Source of the DNA: an uncultured Bacteroidales bacterium
Lineage (GTDB): Bacteria; Bacteroidota; Bacteroidia; Bacteroidales; FEN-979
Reading direction: 5' to 3'
DNA length: 55,632 nucleotides
Assembly (NCBI GenBank): GCA_903903985.1
Contig: CAIVAT010000009.1
Coordinates: 1-55,632, forward strand
In this document: positions 35,719 through 44,728 of the stretch, one piece after another
Layout of the letters: the number at the start of each line of letters is the position of its first letter
Position numbering within the stretch: position 1 is the stretch's first letter
The notes under the pieces: generated by a model
What the model saw: the letters and a program-made list of their open reading frames with translations, nothing else
What the model was told of the DNA's origin: nothing
Database searches by the model: none
Made by a program: the position numbers and the translations under genes

Positions 35719-37176
35719 ATGAACCGCTTTTTTGCCTGCAGGTTCATCATTTTCCTGGTTTTTACCGGCATTGATTTTATGTTGTCGTTCAGCCTTGCTC
35801 TTGCTTCTCTTCCGGCAGGTACAACAGGGCAAGGAACTTCTAGCGATACCATTGTCATTCACAAAATCAGCATAAAAGGAAATTCAATCACCAAACCCGG
35901 GATCATCATGCGTGAATTGAATTTCAAAGTGAACGATACCCTTCCCGCTGATCAATTTTCAACCATGCTGATTGACAGCAGACAAAATATTTTCAATACC
36001 AGGCTCTTTAATTTTGTTACCATCGATACAACCCATGCCTCAGACCAACGGTTAACAGACGTTACTGTTGCATTGGTCGAACGATGGTATATCTGGCCAA
36101 TTCCATACTTTGAAATTTCTGATCGTAATTTTAATGTCTGGTGGGAAACCAGGGATTTCAACCTGCTTACCTATGGAGTGGATTTTACCTTTTTCAATGT
36201 GAGGGGTAGGAATGAAACCCTTCGGATCCTGGCCCATTTCGGATTCAACCAGAAATTTGGATTTACCTATAAAATTCCGTACATCAACAAAAAACAGACT
36301 CTTGGGATTGGTTTTGGTTCTGGGGTTGAACTAAACCATGAACTGGCTGTTTATACCATGAACAATGAACCGGTTTATGTCAGGAATGATTCAAGGTATC
36401 TTAAAAAAATGGTACAAGGGTCAGGTGAACTTAACTACCGGCCTGATTTTTTCAGTACCCATACTTTTCGGGTGGCTTACGCATATTTCTCATTTGATTC
36501 TTCCATTCGGAGTATTCCCGGATTTGTACTGGCAGGTGAAAACATCCAGCAGTTTTTCAGCTTCAGCTATCTTTATAAAAATGATCATCGCGATGTTCAA
36601 TTCTATCCGTTGAAGGGATATTGCCTGGAAGTGGAAGTAAACCATACTGTTCCTTTCGAAACAACACACAATAGTTACGTTCAGACAAACCTTCGTTTCT
36701 ACCGGCAACTCTACAACCGCTGGTATTGGGCTTCAGGGTTTACCGGGAAACTGAGTTTCGAAAAAACCCAGCCATATTATCTCCAGCGTGGTTTAGGTTA
36801 TGGACGAAATTTTGTACGGGGTTACGAATATTACATCATTGATGGGCAGCATTTTGCATTGTTGAAGCAAAATTTGAAATTTGCCCTGTTGCCTCAGCGT
36901 GTTGAACAATTCGGGTTCATTCAAACCACCAAGTTCAACACGCTACCGCTGGCCCTGTATCTCAATGCATTCATTGACATGGGATTTGTTTATCATTACC
37001 CGCAGCCTGCTGCCAACGGCTATGATACCGGCAATACCCTTGAAAACAGCTTTCTGATAGGATATGGACTTGGATTGGACTTTACAACGTATTATGACAT
37101 TGTGATTCGGGTAGAGGGTACGGTTAACCGCCTGCAGCAGCCTGGGATCTATCTGCATTTTATCGCTCCGATATAA
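35719..37176 (+). CDS. BamA/TamA-like outer-membrane barrel protein (short)
   Basis: A 485-residue outer-membrane protein. After a signal peptide (about 1-32) comes one clear POTRA-like domain (about 45-125: VIHKISIKGNSITKPGIIMR, ending in VTVALVERWYIW). A C-terminal Omp85 beta-barrel (about 140-485) includes YYLQRGLGYGRNFVRGYEYY, the loop-6 region of the family. It is shorter than BamA (873 residues) and ends in FIAPI rather than an aromatic residue. It may insert particular proteins or play a TamA-like role; this is unknown. It stands 3 bases after the CBS-ACT gene. Confidence 0.8.
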   Translation: MNRFFACRFIIFLVFTGIDFMLSFSLALASLPAGTTGQGTSSDTIVIHKISIKGNSITKPGIIMRELNFKVNDTLPADQFSTMLIDSRQNIFNTRLFNFVTIDTTHASDQRLTDVTVALVERWYIWPIPYFEISDRNFNVWWETRDFNLLTYGVDFTFFNVRGRNETLRILAHFGFNQKFGFTYKIPYINKKQTLGIGFGSGVELNHELAVYTMNNEPVYVRNDSRYLKKMVQGSGELNYRPDFFSTHTFRVAYAYFSFDSSIRSIPGFVLAGENIQQFFSFSYLYKNDHRDVQFYPLKGYCLEVEVNHTVPFETTHNSYVQTNLRFYRQLYNRWYWASGFTGKLSFEKTQPYYLQRGLGYGRNFVRGYEYYIIDGQHFALLKQNLKFALLPQRVEQFGFIQTTKFNTLPLALYLNAFIDMGFVYHYPQPAANGYDTGNTLENSFLIGYGLGLDFTTYYDIVIRVEGTVNRLQQPGIYLHFIAPI

Positions 37177-37207
37177 TCGCTAACGTTCCTGCAATTAAAA
37201 ATTACTG

Positions 37208-37215
37208 TACCTTTG
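37208..37215 (+). promoter_or_regulatory. Promoter -7 box for nadK
   Basis: TACCTTTG, followed by CACG, is a good TAnnTTTG match 29 bases before the nadK ATG. Confidence 0.6.
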
Positions 37216-37244
37216 CACGCCGAATTAAAAAATTGTAAAACACC

Positions 37245-38123
37245 ATGAATGTTGCCTTATTTGGTAAAAATGTGACCGATGCAGCCATTCCATTCATCCA
37301 GGAACTGGTCGATGCCTTGAATAATTTGAATGGGGTAACATTCATCTACCAGCCATTTTTTAATAGTCTTGGCGGCAAAGTTGTTTTCACAAGGGATCCT
37401 GAATTGTTTTCCAGGCAGGCTGAAATCGAACATAAGGCAGATTTCTTATTTTCCATCGGGGGAGATGGAACGATTTTGGATGCGCTGAGTCTTGTCGGTA
37501 CCTCCGGGATCCCGGTAACCGGTATCAATCTTGGCAGACTTGGTTTTTTATCCAGCATCCCCAAAGAACTTATCATCCCTGCCATTGAAGCGATACAGAC
37601 CGGCCAGTATCAGATTGAAGACAGAACCCTGTTAAGCCTTGATTCTCCGCGGAACCTGTTTGGTTTGAATAATTATGCACTGAATGAAATTACCGTGTAC
37701 AAGCCAAATGTCATGACGATGCTTACAATCAAGACCTGGATTAACAACGAATTTTTAAATGCTTACTGGGCTGATGGATTGATTGTTGCAACCCCTACTG
37801 GTTCTACAGCCTATTCACTCAGTTGTACCGGCCCGATCATCACCCCGGATTCTGAGAATTTTTTAATAACCCCGATAGCAAGCCACAATCTTACTGTCAG
37901 GCCGATTGTCATTAAAGATGATTGTGAAATCAGGATCCGGGTTACCGGAAAGAATTCCGAATTCCTGGTCAGCCTCGACTCACGAACAGAAAAAGTAGAT
38001 CAAGGGGTAGAATTACTGATTCACAAGGCTCCATTTAAAATTAAATTGCTTCGATTGACAGATAAAAGCTTCTTCCAGACCATTCGTGAAAAGCTGAACT
38101 GGGGGTTGGATAACCGGAATTAG
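37245..38123 (+). CDS. nadK: NAD kinase
   Basis: A 292-residue cytosolic enzyme that phosphorylates NAD to NADP. The diagnostic GGDGTILDAL (about 74-83) and ATPTGSTAYSLSCTGPI (about 181-197) loops are intact, as is GINLGRLGFLS in between. The length is normal. It leads the nadK-porG-uppS-bamA stretch, an arrangement conserved in Bacteroidia. Confidence 0.97.
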   Translation: MNVALFGKNVTDAAIPFIQELVDALNNLNGVTFIYQPFFNSLGGKVVFTRDPELFSRQAEIEHKADFLFSIGGDGTILDALSLVGTSGIPVTGINLGRLGFLSSIPKELIIPAIEAIQTGQYQIEDRTLLSLDSPRNLFGLNNYALNEITVYKPNVMTMLTIKTWINNEFLNAYWADGLIVATPTGSTAYSLSCTGPIITPDSENFLITPIASHNLTVRPIVIKDDCEIRIRVTGKNSEFLVSLDSRTEKVDQGVELLIHKAPFKIKLLRLTDKSFFQTIREKLNWGLDNRN

Positions 38124-38226
38124 CATAATATTATGCAAGATGAGGCCGATTCATCAAATAAATGTATGATCTGGGCGTTATTCAAAGTTGTTGAACGATA
38201 AGATCAAAAAAGAATATTTAAGCCGC

Positions 38227-39033
38227 ATGCATAACAGTCTCAGAAATTCGGTTTTATTGATAATCCTGTTCCTTTTCCAGTGTTTTTCGGTGAAATCCCA
38301 GGACCTGGAAGTTGGATTGACAGCCGGTGGTTGTTATTATCTTGGCGATCTCAACCCGGGAAAGCATTTTCTCCATACCAATATAGCCTATGGTCTGGAA
38401 GCAAGGTATGACCTTGATACTCGCTGGGCTGTGAAAATAAGTGGTTTGCGTGGTAAAATAGAGGGAAATGCCGCGTCCTCCGATTTTCTTCCCAACCGCG
38501 GGCTTGACTTCACCAGCCAGGTGACTGATATTGCAGGGGAGGTAGAATTTAATTTTCTTCCATATTTTACAGGAAGCCGGATGAACAGAATATCGCCGTA
38601 TATTTACACAGGCATTTCCGTGTTCTTTTTTAACCCTGTCAGCAATGGTCAATTTTTGCGGAAACTGGGCACGGAAGGGCAGAATGTCGGTTATCAGGGG
38701 CGCACTCCCTATGGTTCTGTAAGCGTTTCAATTCCATTTGGTTTGGGGGTCAAAGTGAGCCTTTCAAAACGTGTGGGATTGCAGGCGTTTTGGGAAATGC
38801 ATAAAACATTCAATGACTACCTCGATGATGTAAGTACTACTTATTATCTGAACGGTTCATCAATTGACCCAAAGGATCCGACAGGAGCTATGTCGGACCC
38901 AACGCGCAACCACGAACCTGGAATGCAACGTGGAAATTCTTCTAACATGGATTGGTATGCTTTTTTTGGCATCTCTTTTACATATAGTTTCAATTTGCTG
39001 GCATCAAATAAATGCCGGGATTTGAACCATTGA
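38227..39033 (+). CDS. porG: PorG-like T9SS outer-membrane protein (DUF6089)
   Basis: A 268-residue outer-membrane barrel with a signal peptide (about 1-24, ending VKSQD). The family opening LEVGLTAGGCYYLGDLNPGKHF (about 26-47) and GRTPYGSVSVSIPFGLGVKVSLSKRVGLQ are visible. In Porphyromonas gingivalis, PorG of the type IX secretion system contacts the PorK/PorN ring. As I recall, its gene sits next to uppS, omp85 and two ompH genes, the same order as here. The ATG at 38227 gives the signal peptide; an in-frame TTG at 38188 is not used. Confidence 0.78.
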   Translation: MHNSLRNSVLLIILFLFQCFSVKSQDLEVGLTAGGCYYLGDLNPGKHFLHTNIAYGLEARYDLDTRWAVKISGLRGKIEGNAASSDFLPNRGLDFTSQVTDIAGEVEFNFLPYFTGSRMNRISPYIYTGISVFFFNPVSNGQFLRKLGTEGQNVGYQGRTPYGSVSVSIPFGLGVKVSLSKRVGLQAFWEMHKTFNDYLDDVSTTYYLNGSSIDPKDPTGAMSDPTRNHEPGMQRGNSSNMDWYAFFGISFTYSFNLLASNKCRDLNH

Positions 39034-39049
39034 TGGTCGGATTCTCATT

Positions 39050-39817
39050 ATGACGGAAATAAAAGATCAAATTGATAGGAAAAATTTACCGGTTCATGTG
39101 GCTGTAATCATGGATGGGAATGGCCGCTGGGCGAAAAAACGCGGCTTTATTCGTACCCTGGGACATGAAAAGGGAGTGGATGCCGTTCGAAACACCGTCG
39201 AAGCGGCTGCCGAACTCGGGATACAATTTCTTACCATGTATGCCTTTTCAACAGAAAACTGGAACCGCCCCAAATATGAAATCGATGCACTGATGCGTAT
39301 TCTGGTCAATTCTCTTCACAAAGAAATGACCACCCTCATGAAAAACAATGTCAGGCTTAAAGCCATTGGTGATTTGAAGAGCCTCCCTCCAAAGAGCAAC
39401 CGTGAGCTGATGAAGTCAATCGATGAAACAAAAGAGAACACCGGACTGACCTTGATCCTCGCCCTTAGTTACAGCTCACGCTGGGAATTGGTGGAAGCAG
39501 CCCGGGCAATTGCGCGGAAAGTTGAATTAAAAGAATTATCACCTGATCAAATTGATTTATCCACTTTTACCTCTTTCCTTGCTACCGCGGCCATACCTGA
39601 TCCCGAACTCCTCATACGCACCAGCGGGGAATATCGCATCAGCAACTTTTTACTTTGGCAAATAGCCTATGCTGAATTTTATTTTACAGATACCCTGTGG
39701 CCGGATTTTGGTAAAATCGATTTTTACAAAGCTGTTCTGGATTTTCAGGGGAGGGAGCGAAGATTTGGGCTTACCAGTGAACAGATCAATGAATTTGAAG
39801 GAAAACTACGTAAATAA
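39050..39817 (+). CDS. uppS: Isoprenyl transferase (undecaprenyl pyrophosphate synthase)
   Basis: A 255-residue cis-prenyltransferase making the lipid carrier for peptidoglycan and other envelope sugars. The FPP/IPP site IMDGNGRWAKKRG (about 20-32, with catalytic Asp), FSTENWNRP (about 66-74) and DPELLIRTSGEYRISNFLLWQ (only the first part of the C-terminal signature) are present. It starts 16 bases after porG and ends 6 bases before bamA, so the genes are probably one operon. Confidence 0.97.
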   Translation: MTEIKDQIDRKNLPVHVAVIMDGNGRWAKKRGFIRTLGHEKGVDAVRNTVEAAAELGIQFLTMYAFSTENWNRPKYEIDALMRILVNSLHKEMTTLMKNNVRLKAIGDLKSLPPKSNRELMKSIDETKENTGLTLILALSYSSRWELVEAARAIARKVELKELSPDQIDLSTFTSFLATAAIPDPELLIRTSGEYRISNFLLWQIAYAEFYFTDTLWPDFGKIDFYKAVLDFQGRERRFGLTSEQINEFEGKLRK

Positions 39818-39823
39818 ATCTGA

Positions 39824-42445
39824 ATGAGACTCCGCGAACTGCTGATTATACTGTTATTATTGCTTGCTATCTTACCTGTTTCAGCCCAGATCAGTCTCGG
39901 TGATGGTTTTACAGCGGATTATAACAACCCCAAAGAGTACTATATTGGCGGTATTACCGTGAGTGGTGTTAAATACCTCGATGGAAATGTACTGATCATG
40001 CTTTCTGGTTTGACAGTAGGCGATAAGGTAAAGATTCCGGGAGATAAAATTTCACAATCTGTTCGTAAATTATGGGAACAAGGGCTTTTCGAGGATATTA
40101 AGGTTTCGGTTTCAAAAGTGGTTGATGATCAGGTTTTTATAAATTTCAATCTCAAGGAACGTCCCAGACTTTCTAAGTTCCAGTTCACTGGGATTAAAAA
40201 ATCTGATGCGGATGACATCCGGCAAAAGATTCGTTTGGTCAAAGGCGATTATGTTACCGATAACCTCATCATCAAAACCACAAATATCATCCGCAAATTT
40301 TACAATGACAAAGGCTTTTTAAATACAGATGTTCACATTGAACTTAAAAAAGATTCTGCAACTGCCAATGAAGTAACGATGTATATCAACATCGACAGGA
40401 ATGAAAAAGTGAAAGTTTATACCATCACCATTCATGGCAATAAAAACATCGGCACCGATTTGATCAAAGCATCTTTGAGTAAAACCAAAGAAAAAAGTGT
40501 TTTCAACCCCATGAACAATATGGACAAGGTTGTTTACAACACAGCTAAAGATGTGGCAACCGTCGATTTTCTGGAAGTTGGCAACGTATTGGAGCAACAC
40601 GTTTCTGATAATATCCGGATCAGGCTTTTTAAGTCATCGAAATTCATTGATGAAGATTACCAGGCAGATAAGCAAAAACTTATTGGGAAATATAACCAAC
40701 TTGGCTATCGGGATGCCCGCATTATCAGGGATTCTATTTCGAAAAATGATGATAATACGATAAACATCGACATTTGGATCGAAGAAGGGCCAAAATATTT
40801 CATTCACAGCATCACATGGGTTGGAAACACCAAATATTCGTCAAAATTCCTTGACCGGATTTTAAAAGTCAGCAAAGGCGATGTGTATGATCAGGCAGCA
40901 CTTGAAGAGGCCCTCACATACAATCCCAGCGGTGCTGACATCAGGTCGCTCTACATGGACGACGGGTATTTGTTTTTTGATGTTTCCCCTGTTGAAACCA
41001 GGGTGCAAAACGATTCAATCGACATTGAAATCCGAATGCACGAAGGGAAACAGGCAACCGTTAACAAAGTGACCATTAAGGGCAATACTAAAACAAATGA
41101 TCATGTCGCATTGCGTGAAATCCAGACGCGGCCCGGTCAGCTTTTTAGCCGCGACAGACTTATCCGGTCGCAACGGCAACTGGCTCAGTTGAGATATTTC
41201 GATGCAGAGAAGCTGACACCCAATGTCAATCCCAATCCGGAAGATGGTACGGTCGATATCAGTTATGACGTTACAGAGACATCGGCTGACCAGATTGAAC
41301 TTTCGGGAGGCTGGGGATATGGCAGGATTGTCGGAACCCTGGGCCTGTCATTCAACAATTTTTCGTTGAAAAATATTACCAACCTGAAATCATGGAAACC
41401 GATCCCTGCCGGTGATGGGCAGAAGTTGAGTTTACGGTTTCAAACCTACGGCAAGGGTTATTACAGCTATAGCTTTTCCTTCACAGAGCCCTGGCTTGGC
41501 GGCAGGAAGCCGCTGGCCCTTAGCTTGTCGTATTACCATTCAAAATATACCAACGGTTTGGCAGCGAATGATGCCAGTTTTGCCTATTTTAAAATTGATG
41601 GGATTTCTGTCGGACTTGGAACCCAGTTGCGCTGGCCTGATGACTATTTCTCGCTCTACCAGAGCCTGAACTATAACAGGTATAATACATACAATTATGC
41701 ATCGATTTTTACTTTTGGAGGTGGGAACGGAGTTTATAACGCATTGAGTTATTCCGTTACATTATCCCGGAATTCGGTGGATGCGCCAATTTTTGCAAGA
41801 AACGGCTCGGAGTTATCCTTCAATGTGGAGGTGACTCCTCCATATTCATGGTTCCGTGGCAACGTTGATTATTCAAGTATGTCTGCCAGTGAACGTTACA
41901 AATGGGTTGAATATTACAAGATCAAATTCAAGGGTGCCTGGTACATCAATCTTGTGGAGAAACTTGTGATGACGCCCCGGATCCAGTTCGGATTTCTTGG
42001 GGCTTATAATCAGAATTTGGGAGAAACACCATTTGAGCGCTTTTATCTCGGCGGCGATGGTTTATCAGGAACCAACAACATGGATGGACGCGAACTCATA
42101 GGCATGCGCGGATATGCTAATAACTCGCTTACGCCCGGGTATCCAACCACCATCGGGGGCACGGTATATACACGTTACACGCTCGAATTGCGCTATCCGA
42201 TTTCTCTCAATCCCAGTGCTACCATTTTTGGATTGGGATTTGTCGAAGCCGGCAACGACTGGTTGTATTGGAAAAATTTCAACCCTTTCAACGTGTACAG
42301 ATCTGTGGGTGTTGGCGTACGGGTGTTTTTACCGATGTTCGGACTGCTTGGTCTCGATTGGGGGTATGGTATTGATGCGATTCCCGGTGTTCCAGGCGCC
42401 AACGGCGGGCAGTTCCATTTCTCGATCAACTCTTCGATTGACTAG
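39824..42445 (+). CDS. bamA: Outer-membrane protein assembly factor BamA
   Basis: An 873-residue Omp85 protein that inserts beta-barrels into the outer membrane. The signal peptide (about 1-22) is followed by five POTRA domains (about 40-460), recognisable by GITVSGVKYLDGNVL, TITIHGNKNI, SITWVGNTKY and KVTIKGNTKTND. The barrel follows (about 470-873). The loop-6 signature is present as LIGMRGYANN, and a GLDWGYGID strand lies near the end. The last residues are FSINSSID, with no terminal aromatic. It is flanked by uppS upstream and two Skp-like chaperone genes downstream. Confidence 0.96.
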   Translation: MRLRELLIILLLLLAILPVSAQISLGDGFTADYNNPKEYYIGGITVSGVKYLDGNVLIMLSGLTVGDKVKIPGDKISQSVRKLWEQGLFEDIKVSVSKVVDDQVFINFNLKERPRLSKFQFTGIKKSDADDIRQKIRLVKGDYVTDNLIIKTTNIIRKFYNDKGFLNTDVHIELKKDSATANEVTMYINIDRNEKVKVYTITIHGNKNIGTDLIKASLSKTKEKSVFNPMNNMDKVVYNTAKDVATVDFLEVGNVLEQHVSDNIRIRLFKSSKFIDEDYQADKQKLIGKYNQLGYRDARIIRDSISKNDDNTINIDIWIEEGPKYFIHSITWVGNTKYSSKFLDRILKVSKGDVYDQAALEEALTYNPSGADIRSLYMDDGYLFFDVSPVETRVQNDSIDIEIRMHEGKQATVNKVTIKGNTKTNDHVALREIQTRPGQLFSRDRLIRSQRQLAQLRYFDAEKLTPNVNPNPEDGTVDISYDVTETSADQIELSGGWGYGRIVGTLGLSFNNFSLKNITNLKSWKPIPAGDGQKLSLRFQTYGKGYYSYSFSFTEPWLGGRKPLALSLSYYHSKYTNGLAANDASFAYFKIDGISVGLGTQLRWPDDYFSLYQSLNYNRYNTYNYASIFTFGGGNGVYNALSYSVTLSRNSVDAPIFARNGSELSFNVEVTPPYSWFRGNVDYSSMSASERYKWVEYYKIKFKGAWYINLVEKLVMTPRIQFGFLGAYNQNLGETPFERFYLGGDGLSGTNNMDGRELIGMRGYANNSLTPGYPTTIGGTVYTRYTLELRYPISLNPSATIFGLGFVEAGNDWLYWKNFNPFNVYRSVGVGVRVFLPMFGLLGLDWGYGIDAIPGVPGANGGQFHFSINSSID

Positions 42446-42477
42446 GAAAAAGCCGGCCAGTGGACAACTGAATTGAC

Positions 42478-42493
42478 TAACTTTGTAACTTTG
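42478..42493 (+). promoter_or_regulatory. Two tandem TAACTTTG boxes before the first ompH gene
   Basis: Two back-to-back copies of TAACTTTG both fit TAnnTTTG and start 73 and 65 bases before the ATG at 42551. The duplication may be functional or a small tandem repeat. Confidence 0.45.
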
Positions 42494-42550
42494 TGACTCA
42501 GTAAATCCTGTTACTTTATCGACTTCTTAGATGATTTAAAATTATATCAT

Positions 42551-43213
42551 ATGAAAAAGAAAGTTTTAATTTTTACGGTGATCATGTTTGCTGCTTTGTT
42601 TATTCAGGCTCAGAAATTCGCTTACGTCGACACTGAATACATCCTCGATAATATCCCTGAATTCGCAGAAGCGCAATCCCAACTTGATGAAATTTCCTCT
42701 CAGTGGCAAAAAGAGATCGAAGCTAAATTTGCAGAGGTTGATAAAATGTATAAGGACTACCAAACCCAGGCTGTCCTTCTTCCAGATGACATGAAAAAGA
42801 AAAAAGAACAGGAAATTGTTGATAAAGAAAAGGAAGTCAAGAATTTACAACGAAACCGGTTTGGAAAAGAGGGTGATCTGTTTAAAAAACGCCAGGAACT
42901 GGTCAAGCCTATTCAGGAAAAAATTTACAATGCAATTCAGGAAATTTCGACAAGTAACAATTATGCGGTTATTTTTGATAAAGGCGGCAGTTTGACCATG
43001 ATGTACGCAAATCCAAAATATGATATCAGCGACGAAGTACTGGACAACCTTGGTGCAAGCCTGAATAACAGGAAAGGAAAAGGAAAAACGGGCGGTACTA
43101 CTCCTTCAGGTGGGAAAAATGCAAATACCGAATCAGCACCTTCAGGTGGAAAAAATACCAACACCGATGCAGCACCTTCAGGCGCATCTGTACCCAGAGA
43201 ACCGAAGAAATAA
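42551..43213 (+). CDS. OmpH/Skp-family periplasmic chaperone with repeat tail
   Basis: A 220-residue exported coiled-coil chaperone. The signal peptide (about 1-20) ends with QAQKF. The family start KFAYVDTEYILDNIPEF is followed by long charged helices (about 35-115) and the returning strand NYAVIFDKGGSLTMMYA. The tail (about 175-220) is a low-complexity stretch with a 12-residue repeat, PSGGKN-NT, in DNA units of 36 bases (43103-43182). Skp-like proteins carry unfolded outer-membrane proteins to BamA, encoded just upstream. The tail is not part of the standard domain. Confidence 0.9.
   Translation: MKKKVLIFTVIMFAALFIQAQKFAYVDTEYILDNIPEFAEAQSQLDEISSQWQKEIEAKFAEVDKMYKDYQTQAVLLPDDMKKKKEQEIVDKEKEVKNLQRNRFGKEGDLFKKRQELVKPIQEKIYNAIQEISTSNNYAVIFDKGGSLTMMYANPKYDISDEVLDNLGASLNNRKGKGKTGGTTPSGGKNANTESAPSGGKNTNTDAAPSGASVPREPKK
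43103..43182 (+). repeat. 36-bp in-frame tandem repeat in the first ompH gene
   Basis: CCTTCAGG starts at 43103, 43139 and 43175, a period of 36 bases. It encodes two 12-residue copies (PSGGKN-NT type) and the start of a third. Copy differences are mostly at synonymous or similar codons. Confidence 0.8.
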
Positions 43214-43224
43214 AAAAAAATGTT

Positions 43225-43232
43225 TACTTTTG
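43225..43232 (+). promoter_or_regulatory. Promoter -7 box for the second ompH gene
   Basis: TACTTTTG, followed by CATC, fits TAnnTTTG, 39 bases before the ATG at 43271. The second chaperone gene may thus also be expressed on its own. Confidence 0.55.
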
Positions 43233-43270
43233 CATCACAATTCGTAGTATAAACCATTTAATTATTGAAA

Positions 43271-43789
43271 ATGAAAAAATTAGCTAAGTTTATTGCTGTT
43301 GTTGTATTGATCATTGGTTGTTCTTTTGTTTCACAGGCACAAAATCCGGTCAAGATTGGATATATTGATTTCAATACATTGCTGGCAGCAATGCCGGGAA
43401 TTGATTCTGTAAAGATCAAACTGCAAAGTTATCAGAAGACCCTCACAGACCAGATGGATGCTATGAAAGCGGAGTTTGAAAACAAGTACCTGGATTATCA
43501 ATCACAGGCTTCAAGCATGTCGGATCTGATAAAACAAACCAAGGAGAAAGAATTGTCAGATCTCCAGGCTCGTATCGATGCGTTTCAACAAAAAGCCAGC
43601 CAGGATCTTCAAACCAAACAGCAGGAATTAGTTGCCCCGTTTATCGAGAAAGCCAAAGCAGCTATCAAAGAAGTTGCCAAGGAAAATAAATTCACCTTTG
43701 TTTTAAATGCAATAGAAGATGTTGTTATTTATAAAGATGAGGCCGATGATGTCATGTCGCTGGTGAAGAAAAAACTTGGAATACAGTAA
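43271..43789 (+). CDS. OmpH/Skp-family periplasmic chaperone, second copy
   Basis: A 172-residue exported chaperone. The signal peptide (about 1-23) ends SQAQN. The family core begins VKIGYIDFNTLLAAMPG, followed by a helical hairpin rich in Gln/Lys (about 50-135) and FTFVLNAIEDVVIYKD. It resembles the upstream gene but is shorter and has no repeat tail. The ATG at 43271 is used; an in-frame TTG lies at 43265. A strong terminator follows at 43807. Confidence 0.9.
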   Translation: MKKLAKFIAVVVLIIGCSFVSQAQNPVKIGYIDFNTLLAAMPGIDSVKIKLQSYQKTLTDQMDAMKAEFENKYLDYQSQASSMSDLIKQTKEKELSDLQARIDAFQQKASQDLQTKQQELVAPFIEKAKAAIKEVAKENKFTFVLNAIEDVVIYKDEADDVMSLVKKKLGIQ

Positions 43790-43806
43790 AGATATTCTAC
43801 AAAGTG

Positions 43807-43840
43807 AAAAGCCGGTTTTTATAAAGGACCGGCTTTTTTA
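43807..43840. terminator. Bidirectional intrinsic terminator
   Basis: AAAAGCCGGT (43807-43816) pairs with ACCGGCTTTT (43828-43837) in a 10-bp stem with an 11-base loop and T-runs on both strands. It separates the second ompH gene from the convergent TPM gene. Confidence 0.85.
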
Positions 43841-43870
43841 TTTCACTATTCACCAATTCATTAATAAGAA

Positions 43871-44686
43871 TTACCAGCTTCCTCCGGCACCGCCTCCGCC
43901 AAAGCTTCCTCCGCCAAAGCCGCCGAAACCGCCACCGCCTCCGCCGAAACCACCCCCGCCTGAACTGAAGTCGTTCCATGATCCGCCATGGCCGCGACCC
44001 ATTGAGCCAAGCAACCAGAAAGCGGTCCAGAAAGGAAGGCTTTTGCCTACAGACATTCCGCGCGCCCGGCTGCCACGAATAGCCATGAACACGACGATGA
44101 TAATGACAATCGGAATCAGGAGGCCAAAGGGGCTTGATTTCTTACCGGCTTTCTTGCTGTATTGGTCTGCGGTATACTCTCCTTTCGCCAGGGAAATCAT
44201 GGTTGAAGTAGCCGATTCAATTCCTGCATAATAATTTCCGGTTCGGAAATTCGGCAGCATTTCATTTTCAACAATCCGTTTGGCTAAAGCGTCCGGAATA
44301 ACCCCTTCCAGGCCATACCCGGTTTGAATGCATGCTTCGCCATTTTCATTGGGATACTTAGGTTTCACAAGCAATACGGCTCCATTGTTTTTCCCTTTTT
44401 GACCGACACCCCATTTTTCGCCGATCAACCTGGCAAATTCATTCTTGTCATACCCGTTGAGTGATTTAACCAGTACTACAACGATTTGGGTGGAGCTGGA
44501 ATCATTGAAGGTCACAAGTTTCCGTTCAAGGTTTTGCACTTCATCGGTGCTTAAAATCCTGGCAAAATCGTTCACGAGCCGCGGTGGATCAGGCCTGGAT
44601 GGAATATTCTGTCCATTGACCGAAGCGTATCCAAACAAGAATAGAATTCCTAAAAACGGGAGAAAATACCTCTTATATGATCGCAT
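43871..44686 (-). CDS. TPM-domain membrane protein with Gly-rich tail (YgcG-like)
   Basis: A 271-residue membrane protein. The signal peptide (about 1-25, ending VNGQN) is followed by a TPM domain (about 30-175: RLVNDFARILSTDEVQNLE, QIVVVLVKSL and GYGLEGVIPDALAKRI). A membrane helix lies at about 196-213. The tail is rich in Gly, Phe and Ser (GGGGFGG type), as in other YgcG-like proteins. TPM domains have been linked to phosphatase-like or photosystem repair roles, but the bacterial function is unclear. The ATG at 44686 gives a signal peptide; an in-frame GTG at 44707 is less likely. It follows a second TPM gene on the same strand. Confidence 0.86.
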   Translation of the reverse strand: MRSYKRYFLPFLGILFLFGYASVNGQNIPSRPDPPRLVNDFARILSTDEVQNLERKLVTFNDSSSTQIVVVLVKSLNGYDKNEFARLIGEKWGVGQKGKNNGAVLLVKPKYPNENGEACIQTGYGLEGVIPDALAKRIVENEMLPNFRTGNYYAGIESATSTMISLAKGEYTADQYSKKAGKKSSPFGLLIPIVIIIVVFMAIRGSRARGMSVGKSLPFWTAFWLLGSMGRGHGGSWNDFSSGGGGFGGGGGGFGGFGGGSFGGGGAGGSW

Positions 44687-44728
44687 AAACTTTATCTTCT
44701 TAAACACATTAACTTATTAGATAAGTAA

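Noticed and set aside
43776..44231. Pro-rich open frame opposite the TPM gene
   Set aside because: It is the antisense of the Gly-rich tail (GGN codons read as NCC) and crosses the bidirectional terminator.
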